This document shows, piece by piece, positions 12,431-26,590 of a stretch of DNA of 64,000 bases (positions are counted from its first letter, which is position 1; each line of letters starts with the position of its first letter). Under the pieces are notes generated by a model. It had not been told where the DNA came from. It was given only the letters and a program-made list of their open reading frames with translations, and searched no databases. The stretch lies in the NCBI GenBank assembly GCA_030247885.1, contig JAPDRO010000013.1, forward strand, positions 434,001 to 498,000, given 5' to 3'. Source of the DNA: Taxawa tesnikishii (nom. ined.) (lineage: Eukaryota > Ascomycota > Dothideomycetes > Dothideales). A program made the position numbers and the translations under genes.

Positions 12431-12900
12431 TTGATTCGTCGAGCTTTGATGGGCGCTCGTGCTCGCTGGTTTGGGATTGATTGTTTGGCAAGGTGTTTTG
12501 GCGCGCGATCTGTGCTTTTCCTTCGGAACAACCCTTGGCTCCATACGACACAACATATCCAATCCATTGAATCGCAACTCGAACGGTATCAGTCAAGTAT
12601 TACATGTGTTACTGCCTGAACGTTGGTTGATGCCACGGCCGTCTCCAGCTGTACGTCGAGCTCCTGGTCGGCGTTGCTTCTGGAGCGATCCCGCCAGCGC
12701 AATGATCAGCCTCGCATTTACACAGCCACCGCTGTGTTCACCATGCATGCAGCGCATGCCTGCAGCAACGCCCGGCTCTCAGCGCGGGGTGAGCGGTAAG
12801 ACGAGGCTGAGCAAAGATATGGACCTGTTCATATCCTCTTCTCCTACAAACACCGTGAGGCAGCAATTCCCTTTCTGTTTGTTTTCATCGATAAGCCACC
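12431..12900. other. Intergenic region, upstream of the DUF6594 gene
   Basis: About 470 bp holding the 3' end of the small gene and the likely promoter of the next. A T-rich tract precedes the ATG at 12901. Nothing else is recognised. Confidence 0.45.
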
Positions 12901-14192
12901 ATGCCGTCAATGCCCCCACCACCATCGCCACCGGGCTCACCCTCTTCTCCGACCTCACCGGCTTGCTTCCTCTCACGTGGCAGCACTTTTGTTGAGGAGC
13001 CGCAGGAAATCGAGAAAGTCGTCGAGAATGGTGTAGAAACGCGTAGCAGCGGCCGTGAGGTCGATCCGGAGAGTACGTGCAATTGCCACGTGAAAGCAGC
13101 GTGGGCCGGACTCATTGTGACTAGGCCTCGAGGAGACGCCCACACGGTCTTTCCGCACTTTGATGCGACGATTCTCTAGCGGTCTCTCGGAGAAACTGCC
13201 CGAGATTCCGGTGCATTGGCGGCATGGTCTTATGAATGAGGACAGAGCACCGCAGCGCATCGACGACCACCCTATGGGCTATCCTCGCCTGGCTGCATTC
13301 GTCAACAGTGATGAGAACTTCCTGCTGTGCAGGCGTTACGGTTTGCTGCATGCACGTGTCATGCTCTACCGGCAAGACGAGCTCCGTTATCTCGAGAAAG
13401 AATTGCTGGAGCTAGACCAAGAGGATGCGGAGGTTGACCCTCGTTCGTTGAAAAACAGGCAACGTGACGATGCCAGGGATGGACAGCGGCGAAGGAACCT
13501 TATACAAAGGATCGATGACAAGCTCAAGGAGTATGGTAAGCACAAGCATACTTTCTATCAATCTCAGCCGGGATGCTGACCCCTTCCAGATGACTGCGTC
13601 CTCCGTGCCAAAGAGATGGCATCTTTGGACAAGGCACCGCGGCGCAATTACAACTCGGTGTATAACTGGATGTACCACAATGCGCCCCTCGCCAAGGCGG
13701 AAGCCGAGTTCATCAAGCAGGACGAAGATTTCGTTGCTCTTGTCAAGACGAAGGAAATGGGATGGTTTGATGGCTTCGTCGAAGACTGCCTGAGCATGTT
13801 TCCGACCAAACCCACACGAGTAAGGTTTCTGATGCTGCCTCTGACTACGGACACACTGACACCCGTTACAGTTTCTCTTCTCTACTCCGGAGCAGCGCGC
13901 CAGTACCGACGACAAGCTGGTCTATCTCTACAGCAAGAGGCGTATCGACACGTTTGTCCGTCTCATCATCACCATTCTCGCCGTCGCTCTCCTCATGGTT
14001 CCTGTTGTCGTACTCTTCGGCTCTGAGGAATCGGGCACCATCAAGATCGTCGTCATCCTACTGTTCACTTTGTTCTTCAGCGCGGTACTCAGCATCTTCA
14101 CAAAAGCACAGAGACACGAGGTCTTCGCTGCCACAGCCGCATATTGCGCAGTTCTGGTGGTCTTTCTCAGCAACATCCTGCCCGGCACGTAG
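12901..14192 (+). CDS. DUF6594 domain membrane protein, 377 residues
   Basis: Four exons: 12901-13072, 13125-13535, 13590-13819, 13872-14192. All four join in frame. The N-terminus is Pro/Ser-rich (MPSMPPPPSPPGSPSSP). The DUF6594 core begins at YPRLAAFVNSDENF, then LLHARVMLYRQDELRYLEKEL, a charged coiled-coil-like stretch, and YNSVYNWMYHNAPLAKAE. The C-terminus has three membrane spans: FVRLIITILAVALLMVPVVV, IKIVVILLFTLFFSAVLSIF and a third ending LVVFLSNI. This order is the family's usual one; its function is not established. The start at 12901 was chosen because it splices in phase (a|gc) across a GTACGT...CTAG intron; an internal ATG at 13163 is the alternative. Confidence 0.85.
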
Positions 14193-14961
14193 ATTCTTCT
14201 GCCTGACGCGTCTCTCCGCTCCACGACATCATGTAAGCCCCTAGAGGCGAGCTGCTTGTAGATCGTCAGAAGCACAGAATGGCCGTCGGAGTGCTCGAAA
14301 CCTGGACTACTGAGGCTCCTCATGATTTGACGAAACGTTTCTCGATCAAAATACGCCTATCGTGCCAGTTCTCGTCACTCCGACGGAAACTGTATTGAAG
14401 TGGAAGTAGCTGGACGGCTCTCTAAACACACTGGGCTAAGATGCATGGAGGATGCAAGGATACGAAAGAAGGCAAACGACGAACGTGGGACAAGAAGATA
14501 GAGGAAATTATCTGCAAGGTAACCTCCAATTGCACAACATAGCTGTTATGCTCCCAAGATCGAAGAGCCAGGCCACAACAAAGCCTGGGGTGCAATGCTA
14601 TGATGCCTGGCGTGCCGAAAAAGAGAACGAGTACAGAAACAAACCCCGTGAACCAATCTCCGAGATTCCCAACCATTGCCAACCCGTGCAAGATGACGAT
14701 GTGTCTATACCGCTTTCAGATCTGCTCGAACGGAATCGGATGGCTCTGCTACAGGTCGATCGGTTCCCCGTGGGCTGGGTGGGATGGAACATGCAAGGAC
14801 CCGTACGCGAACGGGCTGATCTGCGGGGTAAATGCATGTTTCGGGCCTTCTCTGAACTGGGACGGAACAGAAAATGGAGCAGTACGTGCACATATAAACC
14901 TGGAGATGAGTACTCCAGAAGTTTCCAGTGCCTGAACGTTACATTGTGAAGCTCAAACACG
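14193..14961. other. Intergenic region, upstream of the glucoamylase gene
   Basis: About 770 bp with no recognisable coding sequence; open frames here are short and unlike any family I know. It should contain the glucoamylase promoter. Confidence 0.45.
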
Positions 14962-17174
14962 ATGACAACCAAAGCCGCGGCCTTTGCGCTGTTCTCCGCA
15001 CTGACGGTCTCCGCCAGCCCGACCATTCACGCAAGACAAGATGCGAGCTTGAACGCATTCGTTGCAGCGGAAAGAATCAAGGCCGTTCAGGGCGTTCTTG
15101 CCAACATCGGTCCTGATGGAGTGCTTGCGACCAATGCTTCGAGGGGTGTGGTAATTGCTGCACCCGGCGTTGTTAACCCAGATTACAGATACACATGGAC
15201 TCGAGACTCTGCTTTGACTATCCACTGCATCGATGAGGAGTTCTTTGTCGGCAACGCTTCTTTGCAAAGCACTATTGAGGACTACATCTACGCAGAAGCC
15301 CATCGCCAAGTCATCTACGATCCAATGGGTCCTCTGTATCCATGGGGAACCGGCTTGGGCGAACCCAAGTACCAGATCAACCTCACCCGCTTCAACGGTG
15401 TCTGGGGACGTCCCCAGAGGGACGGCCCTGCTCTTCGCGCCATTACGCTAATGGACTACATCGATTACCTCCTGGGGCACGGAAATGCAGCCGAGGCTAA
15501 GGCAGTCTGGGAGATCGTTGCCAACGACCTCGCATACACCGCGCAATACTGGAACGAAACCGGATATGACCTCTGGGAGGAGGTTGCTGGCTCTTCATTC
15601 TTTACCACCCTATCGCAGCACCGTGCCCTCGTTCAAGGCCCGCAGGTCGCAGCACGTCTTGGTCTGTCGTGCCCGAACTGTGAGAGCCAGGCTCCGGAGA
15701 TTGCATGCTTCCTCGCGAACAGCTTCTGGAATGCGACCGGGAATCATGTCATCTCCAACATCAACACCGGTGCCGGATTTGGCCGTTCTGGTATCGATGC
15801 CAACTACCTCTTGGGAGTATGTTCCAGCTTAGGCTTGCAGCAAACTCGAGCGGTTTACTGACCACCAAACAGTCAATCGAGTCATTCGACATCGATGGAT
15901 CCTGTGACAATGCAGGCTACCAGCCTTGCAGTAGCCGCATGCTTGCAAGCCACAAAGTCTACGTTGACTCGTTCCGTAGCATTTACCCCATCAATACCGG
16001 CATCAGCAACAGCTCTGCGGTAGCCACAGGCCGGTATCCTGAAGACACATACTACGGAGGCAACCCATGGTATCTCTGCACTTTGGCGGCGGCAGAGCTC
16101 CTCTACGATGCCGCGGCGCAGTTTCGAAGGCAGGGGCAACTGACTGTCGATGCGACCTCCTTAGCCTTCTTCCAGCAGATCTATCCTGCGGCAAAGGTAA
16201 GCGTTTCTGAAACACCAGCTGGATTTCAGTCTGACAGTGAGACAGGTTGGCACATACAAAGCACCCAATGGCTATGGACCGGGTGGGCGTTGGGGTATGT
16301 CACCCTTCGGCGGACGCAGCTGGGGCAGTCCCTCCTGGTTCTCCGGCCTCGCCAACGGCGGACGGCGCGCCTCGACCTTCAACGACATCCTCGCAGCCAT
16401 GACCACCTATGCCGATGGTAAACAAGCCTGCGCTCTTGACCTCAATCCTTGCTCTAAGCCCATACTGACATTCGGCTAGGTTTCGTCTCGGTCGTTCAGC
16501 AGTACACACCCGGCAACGGCTCCCTCTCCGAGCAGTTCAACCGCACGTCTGGCGCCCAGCTCTCCGCCTACGACCTCACCTGGTCCTTCGCCTCCTTCGT
16601 GACTGCCGCTCAACGCCGCTCCGGCCAATACCCGCCATCCTGGGGCTCGCGCAACGCCCCCGCAACGCCTTCATCCTGCGTCCCTTCTTCCGCAGGCACC
16701 TACGCCGCCGCCACGGACGCCGGCGCACCTCCCATCAGCACCGCATGCACGGTGCAGGTCACTTTCTACGTCAACGCGAGCACGACGTTCGGACAAAACG
16801 TGTACGTCACGGGCAACGATTCCGCGCTCGGGAACTGGGAGCCGGGGTACGAGCCTATGGCGGCAGTCGACTATCCAATCTGGAACGCGATCGTGGATCT
16901 GGCGCCGGAGACGACGTTTGGATACAAATACGTCCACGTAAGTAGTGTGGTGATCTGAGATCGCGAAGAGGGGAGAGGAATGGATGAGAAGCTGACAGGG
17001 AAATTCGCGTAGCAAAATTCGGACAATTACAGCCTGGAGGCGCAGAACCGGACGTTCACGACGCCTGCGTGCGGGGATGGATACGTGCAGGTCGAGTTGC
17101 ACGATGTTTATGGCGCGGACGGACCTGTGATTACCGAGAACTTCTGCAATCCGGATGTTGTACACTGCTGGTGA
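14962..17174 (+). CDS. Secreted glucoamylase, GH15 with CBM20 starch-binding domain
   Basis: Glucan 1,4-alpha-glucosidase, releasing glucose from the non-reducing ends of starch. Five exons: 14962-15816, 15873-16196, 16246-16417, 16480-16937, 17013-17174; 656 residues. Signal peptide MTTKAAAFALFSALTVSA, then a short propeptide. GH15 motifs include YTWTRDSALT and, in GYDLWEEV, the likely general acid E206; the likely base is E468 in SLSEQFNRTSG. The catalytic domain ends near SWGSRN, followed by a short linker rather than the long Ser/Thr belt of Aspergillus niger GlaA. A CBM20 follows: VTFYVNASTTFGQNVYVTG, ALGNWEPG, then YKYVHQNSD. The tail after CBM20 (ACGDGYVQVELHDVYG) is longer than usual. 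All splices keep frame. Confidence 0.95.
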
Positions 17175-17867
17175 GGAGAACGGTCAAAGTTCTTGACACG
17201 GCAGGTGCGTGCGCAGATGCTCTGTCATGTACTACGAACGGAGGATCTCATTACACCGAGTTTGTCACATCATCGCATGTGTCTACCTTCCGAACTCCGT
17301 GCGAACACCCTCAATTTCCTATTTCTGTGATCTGTGCGGTTGGATCGGCTCGCGTGGAAAGCACGTATGTAGGGCGTCTGATGCTGAAACACTCTGGTAA
17401 ATCCTGCAGGCCCGGATGACGCCATGTTCGGTATTTCCGAGTAACTGTACGGTGTCGCATGCTGTACCGTGGTGGTATTCCAATATTGGTGGAGTGATGA
17501 TAGGTTTTTGAGCGACGTATCTGCCGGATGGGATGAGCGAGCCAGGGTCGAAGATCCGTGAAGCTGTAAGGTGTGTATGCTGTCGAATATGTTCGCTGTG
17601 GGAGCGTACAGGAGCGTGGCCTCCATCCACGACCAGGGGTATTTCGAAACGCCTTTCAACGCCGATCCTTTTTTTTTTAATTTCATACAGGCTCCGAAAA
17701 CCCACCAGGCGAAGGCAATATATTATCTTGAGACGCCAGACCTGGGCCATGCGGAACAGTGACACCTCAATGCGTGTGACACCTAAAAGGTTTCTGGCCG
17801 TACACGCAATGACTGCACCTATCGTTAGCAAAATCCCACTGCAACACAAACAAAAGCTAGGATCCAC
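17175..17867. other. Convergent intergenic region
   Basis: The glucoamylase and methyltransferase genes converge on this roughly 690-bp stretch, so it should carry both terminators. A run of nine T lies near 17670. No coding sequence recognised. Confidence 0.5.
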
Positions 17868-19119
17868 TTACACCACGGTATAAATATGGTAATCCATGTT
17901 CCTCAAATCCTGCCGGACACCCGCCAGCAGAGCCTGAATCCTTGCATTATCCCATCTCAGTACCCTCGTAAAGAGAGCCATGGAATACGGCTCAATGGAC
18001 TCCATCATCTGGATATTCATCAGCCGGCCCAGCTTCCTTGACTTGGGGTCCTGCGGCCACGGGGAAAGGGGAACCTTGATGCTCTCGTGGACGACGCCCT
18101 CGAAGCCCGCATCGACGACGAAGTCCTTGTACTTGGGCGCCGTGTTCATGACCTTGCCGAACGCCTGCGCGGCGTCGGACAGCCTGGTCTGGAACTCGTG
18201 GTAGGCGCTGGACTCGGGCAGACTGCCGTCGTCAGTGGTCGCCCAGGCCTCGAAATCCATGAGCTCGACCCAGCCGCCGGGGGCCAGGTTGTCGTACGCT
18301 TGACGCAGCAGGCGCGGCCAGTCCTGGATGCTGCCGCCCATGCTGCGCACGTGGATGTAGTCGAACTTGGATCTGTACTGCCATTGTGCTTCTGCGTCGT
18401 CGATCTCGAACTGCAGGTTCGGCGGCACCCACTGGGGTTGGATTACTGAGAGGTCGGTGGCGACGACGCTGGCTTCGGCGTGCATGTCCGCGAAGTCGAT
18501 GGCCCAGATGCCGGTCCCACATCCGATGTCCAGCACGCGGTAGACGTGCTGGGGGAGCGGTGCACGGTAGAGCTCGCCGCCGAAGAGGAGGAGGTAGATG
18601 TGGTGTTGCATGTCCTGTTGGAGGGGGTTTATTGGTCTTTCGATACCTGTGATGGGTAGGGTATTGGCTTACCATGCGATCCTGTTCGCGTTCGTCGTTG
18701 GGCATGGGATAGGCGCCGGCGCGGTAGGCATGATATCGTCGTCCGTTCTCGTATTGGTAGTTGAATATTTCCTCGGCCACGGTCATGGTGCTGCTCTGGC
18801 CGTCGTCGCCGAGGGCGGAGTCGGCGTCGAAGTCATCGTATCCCGCATCGACGTCACCCGCATCCTCGCCGGTTGTCCCGGCGGCGGCGGCGACCAAAGG
18901 CTGGGCACGGGAGCTGTCGTGAGATGCCCGCCGCTGGACGACGCCCTTGAGTATACTCGGACCGTCTGCACGATCGACTTCTTCATTCCCAGACCGGCCC
19001 GCCGCGGCATGCGGTCGGTGTCGGCCAGGATCAGATCCGGGGTCTGCAGCCACGCCACGTGGGCCGACGCCCAATGCAGCAGCACGGTCTGTCGTGTTAC
19101 TGTGACTACTGCATGTCAT
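17868..19119 (-). CDS. LaeA-like class I SAM-dependent methyltransferase
   Basis: Two exons, 19119-18673 and 18614-17868 (intron 18615-18672), 395 residues. The N-terminal third is low-complexity and acidic, then YENGRRYHAYRAGAYPMPND and EREQDRM lead to the Rossmann methyltransferase domain. SAM motif I is VLDIGCGTGIWAIDFA; VVATDLS and NLQFEIDDAE follow. FDYIHVRSMGGSI and the region ending WVELMDFEAW are typical of the group that includes LaeA. LaeA itself is a global regulator of secondary metabolism, but genomes carry many paralogs; most act on small molecules or unknown targets. This one is divergently paired with a cytochrome P450. The start ATG is followed by MTCSSHSN; the N-terminus is variable in the family. 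Confidence 0.88.
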
Positions 19120-19441
19120 GGTGGAAAGACACGTACAAACAGACAACTTGGCTGTCCGTCTCGTGGGAACGTGTGGTACGGTACGTGTTCGGAACGTCTC
19201 CACCGGCGTGCAGATAAGCGTCCGGGCGGTTCGTTCCGCGCGCACGATTCATGGTTCGCGTGCGCATGCGGGAAAAAGGGACGCCTTGGCACGGCCTGCC
19301 TGGGCAAGCCGGTTTGAGGGTTGCTGTGCGTTGAAGCGAAGCGATCAAGGCACTACTATCATACATATGCTGCGCCCTATGCTCCTCTTCTGATTGCCAA
19401 TCCGACTCCGAACTTCTCTCCGTTCCTTCGCTTGCGCCATC
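19120..19441. promoter_or_regulatory. Shared divergent promoter region of the methyltransferase and P450 genes
   Basis: The two start codons face away from each other across about 320 bp. Such a layout allows joint regulation. No specific operator was identified. Confidence 0.45.
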
Positions 19442-21181
19442 ATGGCCGAGAGTTCGAGCTTTCCCTATTCGCGCTGGCAGTGGTCGCCTTCGCTGGCTAC
19501 ATCCTATGTCTGTCCATATACCGACTCTTCCTGAGCCCCATCGCCGGCGTGCCCGGTCCCAGGATCGCGGCTCTGACAGCGTGGTACGAGTTCTGGTGGG
19601 ACTGTCCGAAACAGGGGCACTTCATGTTCAAGATCCGAGAGATGCACGACAGATATGGTGAATTCCAAACTCAGTTCCCACGCTGCACCGCCAAGCGTTG
19701 CTGACCAACGTCGTTTCATCCGCGGTAGGACCTGTTGTGCGCATAAACCCGTGGGAAGTTCACATCGATGATCCGCTCTACTTCGACACGCTCTACTCCA
19801 ACAACAGACTCGACAAGGACGCCTGGTACTACCGCGCCTTCGGCTCCAATGGCGCCGCCGTGGGAACAGCGTCGGCGGACCTGCACCGTGCTCGTCGCGG
19901 AGCCATGGCGAAGTTCTTCTCCGCCGCCAACGTCGCCAAGTTGGAACCCAAAGTGCTTGCGCGCGTGCAAAAGCTGTGCGACCGCATCGAGGAGCACCGT
20001 AAGGAGGGGAAGGTCATCGACATCTCCAACGCGTACCGCTGTTTGGCCACCGATGTCATCTCCGATTATGCGGCGCCGCACACGCGCGACTTCCTCGGCA
20101 CGCCGGATTTCTCAGCCTCGTTCAACAGGGTGTTGAGGGACTTTTCCGAACTGATGCTCTGGCATCGCCATTTTCCGATCGTCTTTCCGGTCATGACTTC
20201 CATCCCGCGTTCTGTGATCGCCAAGATGGATCCGACAGGAGCGAACGTTGCTGTCATTGACAACCAAGCTGTGAGTTTTGCGCGCATCTCCCTTTGACCT
20301 CTTCTCTATTCCGATGTCCTCCTGGGTGCAGAAGCCCCGGACTGCGTGTTCTGGAGATCAGCACTGAATACGCCTCGACCGAACCCGCTAACCCTCCCGT
20401 AGGATCTTCTCCGACAAGCTCAAACAGTCGTCGACAACAAAGGCGTCCCACAAGAGAAATCCTCACCCACCGTACTCGACAGCATCTACAACTCGCCCCT
20501 CCTTTCTCCCCGGACAAAACCGTCACCCGCATTCTCGACGAAGCGCAAGCAATCCTGGGCGCCGGGACGGAAACGACCGGCAACACGCTCTCCGTCTTCA
20601 CCTACCACGTCCTGTCCAACCCCTCCATCCTCTCCAAACTAAAATCCGAACTCTCCACCGCCGCCGGCGGCGGCAACGCGCCCTCGCTCCTGGATTCCCG
20701 CACCTTGGAGCAGCTACCGTACCTAGGCGCCTGCATCAAGGAAGCCCTGCGCATCGGCACCGGCGTCTCGGGCCGGTTACCGCGCCTCAATCCCTCCGCT
20801 GCCATGTCCTACACCACTCCCGAGGGGCAAACCTACGTCTTCCCACCCGGCACCGTGGTCTCCATGTCGGCGCGGGACCTGCACTTCAACGCCGGCATCT
20901 TCACCAATCCGACCGCATTCGCGCCCGGGCGCTGGCTCGAGAGCAGCGCGGAGCGGCTGGCGCGGATGAACAAAGCGTACGTGCCGTTCGGGCGGGGCGC
21001 GAGGGCGTGTGTAGGGCTCGAGCTGGCAAAGGAGGAACTGTTGCTCACGACGGGGAACCTGTTCCGGAGATTTGACCTGGAGTTGTGGGAGACGACCGAG
21101 TGGGATGTCAGTGTGCAGCATGATTATTTTGCGCCGTTTGGGCCGAAGGAGAGTAAGGGTGTGAGAGTGCTGGCGAAGTAG
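19442..21181 (+). CDS. Cytochrome P450, trichodiene-oxygenase-like, with two homopolymer frame breaks
   Basis: Membrane-anchored heme monooxygenase. Exons 19442-19657, 19729-20270 and 20403-21181. Key motifs: an N-terminal hydrophobic anchor, then YRLFLSPIAGVPGPRIAAL, WYEFWWDC, GPVVRINPWEVHI, the I-helix AGTETTGNTL, ExxR in KEALRIG, and the heme loop FGRGARACVGLELA. As given, the frame is lost twice: at CCC (19463-19465), just after an ATG encoding MAESSSF, and at CCCC (20508-20511), between LDSIYNSPLLS and DKTVTRILDEAQ. One more C at each site gives 512 residues, a normal P450 length. I favour sequencing error, but true pseudogenisation is possible. Substrate unknown; pairing with the methyltransferase suggests a small-molecule pathway. 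Confidence 0.85.
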
Positions 21182-22094
21182 AAGGGGAGGGGTAATTGTA
21201 TATGAAACCGGACGAGGGTTGGATTCACGAATCAAGTCTGGGCGATGAAACCCTGATCATCGATAGAGGAAGCTGTCACCTGCATGCCTACTGCGACTTG
21301 AGAATCGGAAGACTACCTTCCCCTCATTAGAGGTGCCTACGTGCTGCCCTAATCGAGCTACGGCCCCGTTGTCGTGAGAATCCTGTTCCCGCCCGCTTGT
21401 TTAACATAGAGGCAATTCCCACTCGCGAACCCGATGTAGATCAGCAACATGAGTGACTGCGGTGTCCTCATCGCCGCAAAAGATTTCCTCGTCAACACCA
21501 CGCTCACGGCTTATACTAGCGTAGATTCTGTAAGCAGAATCAGCGCGTCCGCTGTCCAGAAACTTCTTCTTCTTCTTCTTCTTCTTCTTTGCTCAAACCA
21601 ATGAGAGGCTCCTCGAGTTTCAGTCACGTGACGCAGAAGCTAGGGGTTTGAAACGGCTTCAGCAGCTTGGTTGTTTCCACACTCGAGTAGGGTTCTGCAA
21701 GCTGAAGCGGGTAGACTTCCGCCAGCAAAGCAGCTGTCCGTATCACTTGTGGGAATAGAGTCCATCTGATGCTCCGCCATGTAGTGATGCTGTTCGTCGC
21801 CGATACTTGCAATGCAGTGATGAGAGCTTGGCGCACAAAGAGGCTGCTGTTCCTCGTGTCGTGGGATATAGCTCCTTCCACGCGATTTGTTCTCCTTTCG
21901 CGGGTTCGTGACCGGGCATCCAGGAGCGACTCGGCGGAGCTTGTCCCTCTGTCCCGTCTGTGGAAGCTCCTTCTCCGGCGGTCGTGGTCCGTGTAGCATA
22001 GGCCGTCATTGACGACCGCCACTATCCCCATGCGGCTGTTCACCGCCTATCGCGCCCATTGCCGTCGTCATGTCGTTCGTTCCATCCCATCCTT
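21182..22094. other. Intergenic region with a CTT microsatellite
   Basis: About 910 bp between the converging P450 and POP5 genes. A (CTT)n tract of about nine copies lies near 21561-21589. Open frames here are not recognised. Confidence 0.5.
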
Positions 22095-22721
22095 TCAACC
22101 CTCATCATCTTCATCCTCATTGTCATCATCCACAATCCCCTTCGCACCACCCCGTCCAGCACTCTCCTGCCTCAACAGCCCCTCCAACACCGTCCCCCTA
22201 CCCGCTCCCTGCGCCTTCAAAATGCCCACCTTGGCCCTCCGAATCGCCTCCTCTTCACTCTTCCTTATCGTTCCCGACACCCTCACGACCTGGATCACGC
22301 ATTCCCGATTCACCGGATGCGGGAGCCGGCCCAGGTACGTCAACGCAGCCCATACCAATCTATAATGCGCTCTCGAAACCCTGACGATAGCCGTGCTGGT
22401 CGCTGGAGAGAGGTATTTTACTGTTCTCGCGCACGTCAGCCGGAAACGATCCACAATATATATATATATTGTTTTTGAAAGGTAAGGGAAACCCGTACTT
22501 TGTAAACTCCCAGCGACCATGCCGGCGCCATAGTCGCCGAAGAGATCGCTCACGCCGTCCTTGATCGCGCCCGCCAGCTTGCCGGCCGTGAGCGCGTCCG
22601 AGGTGGGCGCGTGGAACTGCACGACGGCTGGCACGTCGTCCTTTGCTCTGATGCCGGATTTGTCTGCTTCGCCAGGGTATAGGATGTTGATGAGGAGGTA
22701 GCGGTGTTTTAGCCTGACCAT
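22095..22721 (-). CDS. POP5: RNase P / RNase MRP protein subunit Pop5
   Basis: Shared subunit of RNase P (tRNA 5' maturation) and RNase MRP (rRNA processing). Exons 22721-22499 and 22420-22095; 182 residues. It starts MVRLKHRYLLINILYPGEAD, as the family does, and after the intron continues KYLSPATSTAIVRVSRAHYR, LVWAALTYLGRLP, VIQVVRVSGTIRKSEEEAI. The C-terminus is acidic (DDDNEDEDDEG). The 78-bp intron carries an (AT)n run of about 14 bp and splices caa a|ta, giving SLQIKYL. The TSDALTAGKLAGAIKDGVSD part is the variable insert before the GDYGAGMVAGSL motif. Confidence 0.94.
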   Translation of the reverse strand: MVRLKHRYLLINILYPGEADKSGIRAKDDVPAVVQFHAPTSDALTAGKLAGAIKDGVSDLFGDYGAGMVAGSLQSTGFPYLSKTIYIYIVDRFRLTCARTVKYLSPATSTAIVRVSRAHYRLVWAALTYLGRLPHPVNRECVIQVVRVSGTIRKSEEEAIRRAKVGILKAQGAGRGTVLEGLLRQESAGRGGAKGIVDDDNEDEDDEG

Positions 22722-23412
22722 GATCGGCAGTATGTGGCTGTTGTCGCAACGAAGGACGGGGAGGGTGTGCAAGGGTGTGGTGTTGGACAGGGTAAAGCCG
22801 GGGAGATTTGGCACGGGGCGGGGGATGGGGCGGAGACTCGTGCCAAGCCTTCCTTCCTTCCTCCGCTTAATAGCAAATCACCGGACAATGAACGAACGGG
22901 ATGATCGCTATGGGGTTACAAGCGGCTTGGGGACAAGTGATCTGCGACAGCTGTATCTCCTTGTCCATTGACCACGGGATACCAAGACATCTGCCCGCGT
23001 TTCCCCTCAGAAGATGTCACAGAAAACTTCTTCATGACCGTCAAAAGGGAGTGAAAAAGGTAAAACGACCATGTCCATTTGTTGATCAAGCGCAGTCTTC
23101 AAACGCTTTCAAGTCGTCGTCAATATTTTGTGTTTCCCGCCCCAATCCCGAAATGCATGTACAGTTGTCTTGAACGTCGTCAGAGAGCAATCAAGAACCC
23201 CGTTTCACGCCGCAGAACTCCAACACAAAAGACCTGCCGCCACCACACCCGCGTTATCTATAACATCGCGCAACGACCTTGTGCCATGGACACCGCAAGG
23301 CGATGATCGCCCGCGTAGTTCGCCGACGAGGCAGAATCTATCTGGCTCGGTGGGCGTCGGACTCGCACGCGCACGCCCCGTCCATACCGTTGCCGCAAAC
23401 ACAAAGCCGGTA
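22722..23412. other. Intergenic region
   Basis: About 690 bp holding the promoter of POP5 and the 3' flank of the kinase gene. Open frames here overlap the kinase in other frames or are unrecognised. Confidence 0.5.
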
Positions 23413-25618
<2,206 letters not shown>

Positions 25619-25851
25619 CGACGTAGGTTGTTGTTGCCGCTCCAATGAAGGGGAGGTTTAGGGATACTGATACTGTACGTGAACTGGGTTTGCGGAGAAG
25701 TGCAGGACTCAGGACTCAGGGCTCAGGGCCAGAACAGCTCAGGTGCTGGGTGAGAGCGTAGCGTGGCGCGGCTATGGGTACCTAGCGTGGGCATTACTGC
25801 GCCATGGCTGTCTTCCGCGGAGGATTGTCAAGGCAGTGTGTACGGATGATG

Positions 25852-25898
25852 GTGCAAAGCAGCGCAAAGCAGTGCAAAGCAGTGCAAAGCAGTGCAAT
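25852..25898. repeat. 10-bp tandem repeat, about 4.5 copies
   Basis: Unit GTGCAAAGCA, nearly perfect with one C/T difference in an early copy. Lies upstream of the NRC-2 gene. Confidence 0.85.
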
Positions 25899-26590
25899 GG
25901 TGGCAGTGACGGCAGCAGGTTCGTGTATCAACTAGGGAACGTCACATTCGTGGAATGTCGGACGAGGTTTGTAATCCAGCGAGCCGACAGAGTGGGGATT
26001 GATTCGCAAAGCAAGGCCGTGCGCTGCAATAGTCGCAATAGTAGCTGCCAAAGCAACAAGTTAGTTTTACCGGGTGGCGGAACTCATGAGGCCTTGCATT
26101 AAACACCGTCTGTATCCTTATCAACCCAGACACCTCCCGGGTTTCGCTTTTCCCAACCTTCCCAAGCGACCAAAAAGTAAAGACAAAGACAGGGTGGCCA
26201 TTATCAGGAGTTGCGGGAATGCTTACCCCACCGCTACCAAGCAAACGCCTTGTCCGAACGGGCCTGTGGAGGTGGATACAGTCGCCAAGCACTTTCGTAG
26301 TAGGTAGCACACATAGAACTGCAGGAGCACTAGCCAGATGCGAGGAGCCTTTGGGACAATGGAGGGCCTACAAAACGTGCGTATCCCGCCGCGCCGCTCT
26401 CGTCACACTCCTACAGGCACGAATCTGCGCGACATGAGCGATGGAAAGACTGCCTGCCGGATTGATTTCCCGCTCACGTCCGAGATGATAGCATGCAAAT
26501 TCAAAGATACTTTTATTTCATAAAATGAAACACCTGCTATCTGAAGCGAGTATCGGATCAGTCCACTGATCTGATTTACTATCAAACCCC

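Noticed and set aside
18598-19317. Plus-strand open frame of about 239 codons
   Set aside because: Antisense to the methyltransferase exon 1, which has clear homology; a product of high G+C content.
19442-21181. P450 as a true pseudogene
   Set aside because: Both breaks are at C runs, the corrected length is normal and all key motifs are intact; the same pattern occurs in essential genes nearby. Kept as a gene with a caveat.
25859-25898. Possible CRISPR-like short repeats
   Set aside because: Units are contiguous with no spacers; a simple tandem repeat in a eukaryotic genome.
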